DNA of 10,000 bases. Origin: Stramonita haemastoma (Eukaryota; Mollusca; Gastropoda; Neogastropoda; Muricidae). Every line of letters begins with the position of its first letter. The first letter of the stretch is position 1. The translations under genes and the position numbers were made by a program. Shown here in pieces: positions 1 through 6,759 of this stretch. The notes beneath the pieces were generated by a model. The model saw only the letters and a program-made list of their open reading frames with translations, was not told the DNA's origin and searched no databases. The stretch covers positions 27,310,184 through 27,320,183 of the forward strand of contig CM060344.1 of the NCBI GenBank assembly GCA_030674155.1, in the 5' to 3' direction.

Positions 1-64
1 GATTCATTTGTGCGTGCGCCTGCGCATGTGTGTGTGCGTGTGTGCGCGAGTGTGTTTTGTGTGC

Positions 65-102
<38 letters not shown>
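1..102 (+). repeat. TG-rich low-complexity tract ending in (TG)18
   Basis: The window opens with an imperfect TG/CG alternating sequence and then a pure (TG)18 run at 67-102. TG lies on the + strand, as in every other dinucleotide TG tract of the window. ORFs through it encode only Cys-Val strings and are artefacts of the repeat. Confidence 0.95.
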
Positions 103-103
<1 letters not shown>

Positions 104-407
104 TCTTGAGTTTGGGGGGGGAAATTATTTGTTTACAAAAAGGGGTGTTAGGGAGGGTAGTTGTTCATGTTTGATTGGTCTTCTTTTTTATTGCTTTGAC
201 TGGTTCACTTATATATGTTTTTTTCCTGGATTTCCTGATTTATCAATTATTGAATGGCCATATGAATTATTGGTTTCTTTGGTATCTTACATTCACCTCT
301 TTATTAATTCATTGATTTTTCTTTAATTTTGTCCCCATGAGGGCCTGGTGTAAAGAAGCCTCTGGCTTATCCAATTACCTTCATTAAAATTTCGAGTACC
401 AGTTCGA

Positions 408-410
<3 letters not shown>
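103..410 (+). other. AT-rich spacer, possible LINE 3' end
   Basis: T-rich sequence without a convincing coding frame. The last part (about 330-396) reads CCCCATGAGGGCCTGG, then a TAAAGAAGCC/GGCTTATCC pair and ATTACCTTCATTAAAATTTC. This short hairpin plus ATTAAA-like signal next to a simple repeat resembles the 3' untranslated end of many invertebrate non-LTR retrotransposons, with the (CT)n that follows acting as the tail. That is inference from general appearance; no reverse transcriptase motif remains here. It could equally be unrelated spacer. Confidence 0.3.

Positions 411-486
<76 letters not shown>
411..486 (+). repeat. (CT)38 microsatellite
   Basis: Seventy-six bases of uninterrupted CT. 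It is a perfect polypyrimidine mirror repeat, of the kind able to form triplex (H-DNA) under supercoiling. It ends only about 110 bp before a pure (TG)48 tract, with TG-rich sequence between them. Confidence 0.98.
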
Positions 487-716
<230 letters not shown>

Positions 717-940
717 TTGAAATATAAAAGACCTGGGAATGCCGCCCTATGACTACACTGTTTACCTGAGCAGATAGGCAGACGTGACACTGCAGTGCTT
801 TGTCACTTGAAATTACAGCTTGTGTCATGTGATATGCATGGAAATGAGGGGTGGGGGTGAGGTATGGGGGTGCAGGTGGTGAGAGAAGAGGAGGGGGTTG
901 GCAGAGGCTCCATAAAATGTTGTTGTGAGGAGTTGCTGTG

Positions 941-1045
941 TACCATTACTGCAGTCAGCAAAGCTCCACTGCACACAGCGACACTGATCCACAGACAGAC
1001 AGACACTACAGTGTATTGCACAACAAGTGAAGACCTGTGTAGAAG
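941..1045 (+). other. Possible noncoding upstream exon in copy A (donor at 1046)
   Basis: The block from about 941 to 1045 ends at AGAAG followed by GTAAGAG, a strong 5' splice-site match (AAG|GTAAGA). The same block, with AGACG|GTAAGAG, recurs in copy B at 3145/3146. Apart from this, the block has no long ORF. As inference, it could be a 5' untranslated exon of the coiled-coil gene starting near 4839, present twice as alternative first exons. A chance GTAAGA in a dispersed repeat is an equally simple explanation. Confidence 0.2.
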
Positions 1046-1138
1046 GTAAGAGAAAGGGTCTATAATCAAGTACGATTATCATGTGGTTATTCCATGATCG
1101 CTTCTGCTTCACCAGTCTGTTTTATGTGTAGCAATCCT

Positions 1139-1440
1139 AGCTGTATATTCTTTCTCCAATATAACGTCTGTTCACTCAAAGTAATCATGATCAGATCAGC
1201 TGTATATTCTTTCTTCAATGTAACGTCTGTTCACCCAAAGTGATAATGATTAGACCAGCTGTATATTCTTTTTTTCAATGTAACGTCTGTTCACTCAAAG
1301 CGATAATGATCAGACCAGCTGTATATTCTTTTTTTCAATGTAACGTCTGTTCACTCAAAGTGATAATGATCAGACCAGCTGTATATTCTTTTTTTCAATG
1401 TAACGTCTGTCTGTTCACTCAAAGTGATAATGATCAGACC
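1139..1440 (+). repeat. Minisatellite, five units of 59-64 bp
   Basis: Five tandem units begin with AGCTGTATATTCTTT at 1139, 1198, 1257, 1317 and 1377; a decayed sixth start is at 1441. Unit lengths are 59, 59, 60, 60 and 64 bp, the last enlarged by a CTGT duplication. Units 3 and 4 are almost identical, which suggests the most recent duplication, while unit 1 is most diverged. The array belongs to the part of copy A that copy B lacks. Because 60 is divisible by three, a 20-residue peptide repeat appears in an ORF at 1240-1539; I regard it as incidental. Confidence 0.95.
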
Positions 1441-1672
1441 AGCTGTGTATCGGTCAGCCACGGTGCCTGTCCTGACTGTGTACCTGTGTCTGTCACCTTC
1501 AGAGGCAAAGAGGTTTTACGCTGTGCTGACCAACCCTGACAGTGTGTGGACACACAGAACAGGTGTGATGTCCAAGCGGCAGTAGAAGTGTACTGGTCTC
1601 TGTGTCTCTGTGGCACCTGTCTGTGCACTGCCTTCCATCTGTGGTTACTGTTGTTCTGTCTTTGTTCACACT
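1441..1672. other. Unique spacer within copy A, no gene seen
   Basis: About 230 bases not found in copy B or elsewhere in the window. It is moderately GC-balanced with many CTGTG words. A pyrimidine-rich run ending CACCTTCAG at 1501 resembles a 3' splice acceptor, but the sequence after it closes in all frames quickly and nothing identifiable is encoded. No function assigned. Confidence 0.5.
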
Positions 1673-1763
1673 GCTGCTTTCAAGGTCAGCATTACATGTC
1701 AGATAGGTATTGGTATTTATCAGACACTTTCAGTCACGGCCGATGTGTCTGCATGTAATTGGA

Positions 1764-1801
1764 GCTGCTCTTCCTGGAAAGAGCATTGCTACAAGAGCAG
1801 C
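1764..1801. repeat. Inverted repeat conserved between copies A and B (copy A)
   Basis: Arms GCTGCTCTT (1764-1772) and AAGAGCAGC (1793-1801) are perfect reverse complements separated by 20 bases; a shorter nested hairpin GCTCTT/AAGAGC also exists. Copy B keeps both 9-base arms (3325-3333, 3359-3367) although its loop is 25 bases and differs in sequence. Confidence 0.75.
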
Positions 1802-2054
1802 GCCATCCATTATTTTCTTCACTCCCTTCAGTGTTTAGTTTTCATTTTCTTTTTTCTACAGAATTTTGTCAGATACAACTCTCTTGGTGACTTGGGTTCT
1901 TTTATTTCTGCTTAACGCGTGTTGCACAAGGGACATCGCTTAATCATCTCATCTGAAGGACTAGCATCCAGACCATTACTCACGGTCTATAGGGTGAATG
2001 AAATTGTCTTACACAAACAGAAATGAAACCTCCACTTTTTGCTTTTTCACTAGC

Positions 2055-2140
2055 GCCCGCGCGCGTGTGCGTGTGTGCCGTGCGTGCGTGCTTGCGTGTG
2101 TGTGTTTGTGTATGTGTGTGTATGTGTATATGTATGTGTA

Positions 2141-2179
<39 letters not shown>
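2055..2179 (+). repeat. GC/GT alternating tract ending in (GT)18
   Basis: Begins CGCCCGCGCGCGTGTGCG and passes through TGCGTGCGTGC and TATGTG variants to a pure (GT)18 at 2144-2179. The alternating purine-pyrimidine order with CG steps is favourable for Z-DNA. It marks the right end of copy A, as the similar tract at 3604 marks the right end of copy B. Confidence 0.93.
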
Positions 2180-2183
<4 letters not shown>

Positions 2184-2412
2184 TTTTATATTATATTTAT
2201 TCTTTTATATCGAGGATAACAGAATAAGCAATCATGTGCTTTTTTTCATCCGGTCCCCGTGTGTATGCAGTTTTTGTAAATATTGTCATCTGTTCCCACC
2301 GGCACACGATGGCCTACTCTTACGAAAAGCGGAACAGGATTTAACGTGTGCGCAAGATGTTCTGCGTGCGTTCGCACACGGGGCCTCGGTTTAAAGTCTC
2401 ATCCGAAGGACT

Positions 2413-2414
<2 letters not shown>
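2180..2414. other. Spacer with a third, partial copy of the duplicated end block
   Basis: AT-rich to about 2235, then unique sequence. The end (about 2342-2414) reads TTAACGTGTGCGCAAG, GGGGCCTCGGTTTAAAG and TCTCATCCGAAGGACT. This matches, with divergence, the TTAACGCGTGT...CATCTCATCTGAAGGACT block at the right end of copy A (about 1913-1964) and copy B (about 3479-3530). Like them it abuts a long GT tract. The block is therefore present three times and is probably part of a dispersed repeat rather than unique to one duplication. Confidence 0.6.
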
Positions 2415-2486
<72 letters not shown>

Positions 2487-2540
2487 GTGTGTAAGCGTGT
2501 AAGTGTGTAAGTGTGTAAGTGTGTGTGTGTGTGTGTGTGT
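2415..2540 (+). repeat. (GT)35 plus GTGTAAGT octamer array
   Basis: A pure (GT)35 run occupies 2415-2484. It is followed by about five copies of an 8-base variant, GTGTAAGT (one with AAGC), at about 2481-2522, and then another short GT run to about 2540. The octamer looks like a point variant inside the microsatellite that was then itself amplified. Confidence 0.95.
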
Positions 2541-2546
2541 TTCTCT

Positions 2547-2897
2547 TGTCTACCTGAGAAGTTGCTTTTTATGTCAGTACAGGATTGTTTCTATCAATAT
2601 ATAAAAGACCTGGGAATACCGCCCTATGGCTAGACCCCGGCTTGTTGTTGATTTGACACCAAGCCAGCAGTGACTTAAGTGGCCACCTGATGAGTAGATT
2701 GTGTCTACCTGAGAAGTTGTTTTTTATGTAGGTACAGCATTGTTTCTGTCAAAATATAAAAGACCTGGGAACACGTCCCTATGACTAGACCCCGGCTTAT
2801 TGTTGTGTTGTTGTTGTTGTTGTTGTTTTTGTTGTTGTTGTTGTTGGGTTGACACCAAGACAGCAGTGACTCTAGTGGCCACCTGATGTGTAGATTG
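2547..2897 (+). repeat. Tandem pair, 155-bp and 196-bp units
   Basis: Unit 1 is 2547-2701 and unit 2 is 2702-2897. Each runs TGTCTACCTGAGAAGTTG, a TTTTTATGT run, TATAAAAGACCTGGGAA, CTAGACCCCGGCTT, TTGACACCAAG, CAGCAGTGACT, GTGGCCACCTGATG and TAGATTG. The 41-base length difference is explained by expansion of a short TTG run in unit 2 to about 49 bases (2799-2847). A third unit start (TGTCTACCTGAAC) at 2898 leads into the part shared with copy A. Confidence 0.92.
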
Positions 2898-3628
2898 TGT
2901 CTACCTGAACAAAAAGGCAGACGTCACACTGCAGTGCTTTGTCACTTGAAAAGAAATATTGTTTTATCTGATATGCTGGGGGCTGGGGTGGGTGGGGTGA
3001 GGTGGTGGGGGGGGGAGGGGAGTGTTAGAGGGGGTAGGGACAGAGGACGAGAGAAGTGTACCATTACTACAGTCAGTGTGCAGTGACACTGATCCACAGC
3101 AGACACCGCAGTGTATTGCACAACAAGTAAAGACCTGTGTAGACGGTAAGAGAAGGAATCTACAATCAAGTATGATGATCATGTTGTTATTTCATGGTGC
3201 TGGCTTCTGCTTCACCAGTCTGTTTTCTGCGCTGCCGCTTTCAAGGTCAGCATTAAATGTCAGATAGGTAGTGGTATTTATCAGAAACTTTCAGTCACGG
3301 CCGAATTGTCTGCATGGAATTCGAGCTGCTCTTCCTCGAAAGAGCACGTGCTATAAAAAAGAGCAGCGCCATCCGTTATTTTCTTTACTTGTTTCATTGT
3401 TTAATTTTCGTTTTCTTTTTTCTACAAAATTTTGTCATGGACAACTCTCCTGTTAACATGGGTTTCTGCATGTGTGCTTAACGCGTGTCGCACATGGGAC
3501 ATCAATTAATCATCTCATATGAAGGACTAGCATCCAGACCATCACTCACGGTCTATTGGGTGAGGGAAAGTCTCCGGCACAAGCAGGGATCAAACCTGAA
3601 CTTTTCATCATTTTTACACGCACGCGTG
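2753..3628 (+). repeat. Segmental duplication, copy B
   Basis: Collinear with copy A (721-2062). It contains the same ordered blocks: AATATAAAAGACCTGGGAA (2753), CACTGCAGTGCTTTGTCACTT (about 2928), ACCATTACTACAGTCAG (about 3060), GTGTATTGCACAACAAGT (about 3112), donor-like CGGTAAGAG (3146), CTTCTGCTTCACCAGTCTG (about 3205), CTTTCAAGGTCAGCATTA (about 3238), the inverted repeat (3325-3367), CTTAACGCGTGT, and GAAGGACTAGCATCCAGACC (about 3521). Where A has about 550 extra bases, B passes directly from CAGTCTGTTTTCTG to GCCGCTTTC. At 3586-3596 GGGATCAAACC is, on the minus strand, similar to a pol III B box (GGTTYGANTCC), a weak hint of a tRNA-derived SINE component. Confidence 0.88.
3060..3145 (+). 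other. Possible noncoding upstream exon in copy B (donor at 3146)
   Basis: This is the copy-B counterpart of 941-1045. It lies closer to the coding exon and keeps the GTAAGAG donor-like site after ...GTAGACG. If the upstream-exon idea is right, an intron of about 1.7 kb would join 3145 to the acceptor after 4838. Nothing in the sequence proves transcription. Confidence 0.2.
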
Positions 3629-3744
3629 TGTGTGTTGTTTTTGTGTATGTGTGTGTGTGCTTGCGTCCGTGCGTCCGTGCGTGCGTGCATGCGCGCGTGC
3701 GCGCGCGCGTGTGTGTGCGTGTGTGTGTTGTGTGTGTGTGTGTG

Positions 3745-3814
<70 letters not shown>

Positions 3815-3900
3815 TTAGACAGTGTTTGGTCCTTTGTATGTGCACGCAAAAGCAATTGTGCATGTGTGTTTGTGTGTGTGTGTGTGGGGGGGGGGGGGGG
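3604..3900 (+). repeat. TG/CG alternating tract with (GT)30 and G15
   Basis: TG- and CG-alternating sequence includes GCATGCGCGCGTGCGCGCGCG (about 3687-3707), a pure (GT)30 at 3747-3806, CGCGCG just after it, a short unique gap (about 3812-3860), TG repeats, and a run of 15 G (3886-3900). The CG-rich alternating section is one of the best Z-DNA candidates in the window. ORFs through it on both strands are repeat artefacts. Confidence 0.95.
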
Positions 3901-4237
3901 TGCTGTCTTTTCGTGCGTGACAAGCTGTGATTTTATCCGAATGAATGAACGAGATATTGGTTACTTGTGGAATGAAATGCTGTTCTGATTGAATAGTGTG
4001 TTTTTGTTATTGGAATTGTTGTATCTATGTCACTACCCAATATATTTGGGGTGTTTTTGTTCATACTCTGGCTGTTTCTTCTACAAGGCTTTTTATGTCA
4101 CTGTATCTGTGCACTTGGGGCTGGATTAAGGCAGAGTGCAATGCAGATTTCCACTTACATTACAACATATTAGAAAAAAATATCAAAAAACAAAATTAAT
4201 ACAATACAAACACCAAAAAAGTATTTGCAATGCCATC
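3901..4237. other. Unique AT-rich spacer, nothing recognised
   Basis: Non-repetitive, AT-rich sequence between the G15 run and the triplet array. Short open frames exist (for example + strand from 3996), but they lack composition or motif support. No splice-site pair, RNA gene or transposon end was recognised. Confidence 0.6.
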
Positions 4238-4745
<508 letters not shown>

Positions 4746-4820
4746 ACCAGTGCTAATTCAACACTACTATCTACTATGACTACTCACCCCCTCACCCCCA
4801 CCCCCTGATGTCCACGTCCA

Positions 4821-4838
4821 CTGACTTGTGTGTGACAG
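4821..4838 (+). promoter_or_regulatory. Putative 3' splice acceptor
   Basis: CTGACTTGTGTGTGACAG places a branch-like CTGAC ahead of an AG at 4837-4838, after a pyrimidine-rich stretch (about 4785-4805). The downstream composition changes to exon-like sequence that leads to the 5034 ATG. The branch-to-AG distance is short, so this is a plausible rather than certain acceptor; the exon could instead begin at a transcription start. Confidence 0.35.
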
Positions 4839-4905
4839 GTGTCCATCAGCAGGACAGCCGTGGAGACAGGACCTCCATCTCTGGTCTCTAGGAGGGACAT
4901 CACCG

Positions 4906-4974
4906 ATGACTGCACCAACGGTTTTTCATCCCCAACTTCTGCTCCTGTGCTGTCTGTCTTTGCCCAAAGAGTGA
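4906..4974 (+). other. Upstream ORF of 22 codons in the presumed 5' leader
   Basis: An ATG at 4906 opens a short frame ending TGA at 4972-4974, 59 bases before the main start and in a different frame. The peptide has a hydrophobic stretch (QLLLLCCLSL) like a signal-peptide core but stops after KE. If transcribed, it could lower translation of the downstream ORF. Purine at -3 (A of ACCG) gives it a reasonable context. Confidence 0.3.
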
Positions 4975-5033
4975 AAGTGGTCAGTCACCACATCAGTCAC
5001 TGACTGAACCTCACACACAGTCAGGAAGGAAAG

Positions 5034-6552
5034 ATGGCTGACACACCAGAGAGAGAAAGACCAAGTCAGCCCTCACCTACTCCTCCACCCAAAACTACTC
5101 CTCCACCCAAAACCTCTCCTCCACCCACACCCACTCCTCCACCCAAACCTACTCCTCCACCCAAAACTACTCCTCCACCCAAAACTACTCCTCCACCCAC
5201 ACCCACTCCTCCACCCACACCAAGCGAATCACAGAGTGAACTGACCAAACAGATGGCTGATCTGCTTTCCAAGATGACAGGCATGGAAGAAAGAATGGAT
5301 CTACTGTACAAAGAGCAGACACATTTTGTTCGCAAAAATGACATTTCAGATCTCCAAGCTACCATTACTGAGGTCAGAAACAACAACAGCACACTTGAAG
5401 AAGACAACAAAAATAGCAGAAAAATGAAAACAGAGCTCAGAGAGGGACTGTCTTCACTAAAGAAACTTGAGGAAGATCGTACAGAACTTAAACAGAGACT
5501 GTCTTCATTACATCTCTACCTTGACGCATTTCAGGCAGACCACAGAAAGGTGAAAGAGGAGCAGGAGGAGCTGAACACAGAAATAAACAACATGAGAACT
5601 GAACTACAGGCAGAGAGAGACATCATAACTGAACTACAGGCAGAGAGAGATATCAGAGCTGAACTACTGGCACAGACAGACAACATGAGAACTGAACTAC
5701 AGGCACAGACAGACAACATGAGAACTGAATTACAGGCAGAGACAAACAACATGAGAACTGAACTACAGGCTGAGACAGACAACATCCGAACTGAACTACA
5801 GGCAGAGAGAGACATCATAACTGAACTACAGGCACAAACAGACAACATCCGAACTGAACTACAGGCAGAGACAGACAACATCAGAACTGAACTCCAGGCA
5901 GAACTGTCCAGCCTTCAGTCAGACATTAGCCAGCTGAAAACAGACTGCCAACAAAGCCAGGCACAAGAGAGCAGGCTGAAGGAAGATCAGCACACATTGT
6001 CTATGGCCCTGACCAGCATGAAGGGGGAGATGGACAGCATTCTCCAGGACCAGGAAAAGCTGCACACAGAACTAGACATCATCAGAACAGACCACAAGAC
6101 TGTGCAGGCTGACGTGGCAAAGCTGCAGAAGGTCCACGTGGACACTGTAAAGACAGATATGGAGAGTGTAAAGACAGATGTGGAGAGTGTAAAGGCAGAT
6201 GTGGAGAGTGTAAAGGCAGATGTGGAGAGTGTAAAGACAGATGTGGAGAGTGTAAAGACAGATGTGGAGAGTGTAAAGACAGATGTGGACACTGTAAATG
6301 CAGATGTGGACACTGTAAAGGCAGATGTGGAGAGTGTAAAGGCAGATGTGGAGAGTGTAAAGACAGATGTGGAGAGTGTAAAGGCAGATGTGGAGAGTAT
6401 AAAGACAGATGTGGACACTGTAAAGACAGATGTGGACACTGTAAAGACAGACGAGGACACTGTAAAGACGGATGTGGAACAGATGAAGACGTCACTACAG
6501 GAATCCCAGAGGAAGACAAGTGTGGAGATGACAGAACTCAAGACTCTCCTAG
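5034..6552 (+). CDS. Repeat-built coiled-coil protein, probable first coding exon (partial)
   Basis: The ATG at 5034 has A at -3 and G at +4 and is preceded by an in-frame stop at 5001-5003, which fixes the start. The frame continues for 506 codons plus one base to a GTAAGT donor at 6553; reading into the intron gives only Gly-Lys-stop. Residues about 10-64 are proline-rich: eight hexads PPPKTT/PPPTPT at 17-64, with PxxP motifs of SH3-ligand type. From about 66 the sequence is charged and helical. Residues 188-290 are 10-11-residue repeats of the form RTELQAETDNM; residues 369-487 are 17 heptads of the form VESVKTD with Val at a and d, Lys at e and Asp at g. No signal peptide or membrane segment is visible, so a cytoplasmic rod-like scaffold is likely. 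The phase-1 donor implies further exons, none visible. I do not recognise the family. An exonised repeat or a gene fragment remains possible, but the long clean frame argues for a real gene. Confidence 0.7.
5082..5225 (+). repeat. 18-bp repeats encoding PPPKTT hexads
   Basis: Eight in-frame copies of an 18-base unit around CCTCCACCC encode PPP followed by KTT, KTS, TPT, KPT, KTT, KTT, TPT and TPS. The reverse strand reads as a Gly-Val ORF, which is only a shadow. Confidence 0.93.
5595..5903 (+). repeat. 33-bp/30-bp repeats encoding hendecad coiled coil
   Basis: Nine units plus a partial tenth, with lengths 10, 10, 11, 11, 11, 11, 10, 11, 11 and then 7 residues. The 11-residue form is RTELQAETDNM/I. 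The 10-residue form ends ERDI and lacks one residue. The DNA units are close copies (AGAACTGAACTACAGGCA), so the array expanded at the DNA level. Confidence 0.92.
6138..6494 (+). repeat. 21-bp repeats encoding 17 heptads
   Basis: Seventeen successive 21-base units encode V-E-S-V-K-T/A-D, with a second version V-D-T-V-K-T-D in units 1, 8-9 and 14-16 and a diverged last unit VEQMKTS. Most units differ only by ACA/GCA (Thr/Ala) or GAGAGT/GACACT. The near absence of synonymous variation points to recent tandem duplication or gene conversion. Confidence 0.95.
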
Positions 6553-6737
6553 GTAAGTAATCACAGCTGTTAAATGTGTGGAGATGACAGAACTGAAGAC
6601 TCCTAGGTAAGTAATCACAGCTGTTCAATGTGTGGAAATGACAGAACTCAAGACTCTCCTAGGTAAGTAATCACAGCTGTTCAATGTGTGGTGATGACAG
6701 AACTAAAGACTCTCCTAAGTAAGTAATCACAGCTGTT
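6521..6737 (+). repeat. 3.9 tandem copies of a 56-bp unit carrying the exon end and 5' splice site
   Basis: Units begin with TGTGG at 6521, 6577, 6631 and 6687. Each has GATGACAGAACT, AAGACTCTCCTAG, GTAAGTAATCACAGCTGTT. Lengths are 56, 54 (2 bases lost in CTCTCC) and 56; the fourth ends at 6737 where the antisense LINE begins. The first unit contains the real exon end; the others lie in the intron and repeat the last 32 or so exonic bases with the donor. The fourth reads CTAAGTAAGT, a G-to-A change at the last exonic base. Confidence 0.93.
6553..6558 (+). promoter_or_regulatory. 5' splice donor GTAAGT
   Basis: CCTAG|GTAAGTAA is a near-ideal metazoan donor. It sits at the end of the 506-codon open frame, after one base of a codon (phase 1), with an in-frame TAA three bases beyond. 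Copies of the donor follow in each downstream tandem unit. Confidence 0.65.
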
Positions 6738-6759
6738 GTTGTTGTTGTAGTTGTTGTAG
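6735..6759 (-). repeat. Trinucleotide tail of the LINE
   Basis: On the minus strand this is a run of CAA/CTA triplets at the very end of the retrotransposon, directly joined to the fourth donor repeat. A simple-repeat 3' tail instead of poly(A) is typical of I-like and several other non-LTR clades. It partly overlaps the TGTT at the repeat boundary, so the exact junction is ambiguous by a few bases. Confidence 0.7.

Larger units (their letters stand above)
721..2062 (+). repeat. Segmental duplication, copy A
   Basis: This segment is collinear with 2753-3628 (copy B). Shared blocks in order: AATATAAAAGACCTGGGAA (721), CACTGCAGTGCTTTGTCACTT (about 789), a G-rich stretch, ACCATTACTRCAGTCAG (about 941), ACACTGATCCACAG, GTGTATTGCACAACAAGT (about 1012), a GTAAGAG donor-like site (1046), CTTCTGCTTCACCAGTCTG (about 1101), CTTTCAAGGTCAGCATTA (about 1677), TTCAGTCACGGCCGA, a conserved inverted repeat (1764-1801), GCTTAACGCGTGT, and GAAGGACTAGCATCCAGACC (about 1956). 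Copy A lacks about 100 bases present in B near 755 and carries about 550 bases absent from B (about 1125-1670). Both copies end in GT-rich DNA. It may be a local duplication or two insertions of one dispersed family; percent identity was not computed. Confidence 0.88.

Noticed and set aside
1139..1440. CRISPR-like regular repeats
   Set aside because: The units are contiguous with no spacers, and the context is eukaryotic.
1240..1539. A 99-residue ORF with 20-residue repeats
   Set aside because: Follows from a 60-bp minisatellite; units of 59 and 64 bp break the frame, and the region is missing from the duplicate.
2886..3086. Short ORFs over the G-rich part of copy B
   Set aside because: Not conserved as frames in copy A, where the matching sequence has indels.
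3485..3988. Open frames through the TG/CG tract on both strands
   Set aside because: Cys-Val and His-Thr strings from dinucleotide repeats, with unrelated short ends.
5987..6628. Minus-strand ORFs opposite the heptad region
   Set aside because: Shadow frames of the 21-bp repeats; the forward frame has start context, upstream stop, coiled-coil logic and a splice donor.
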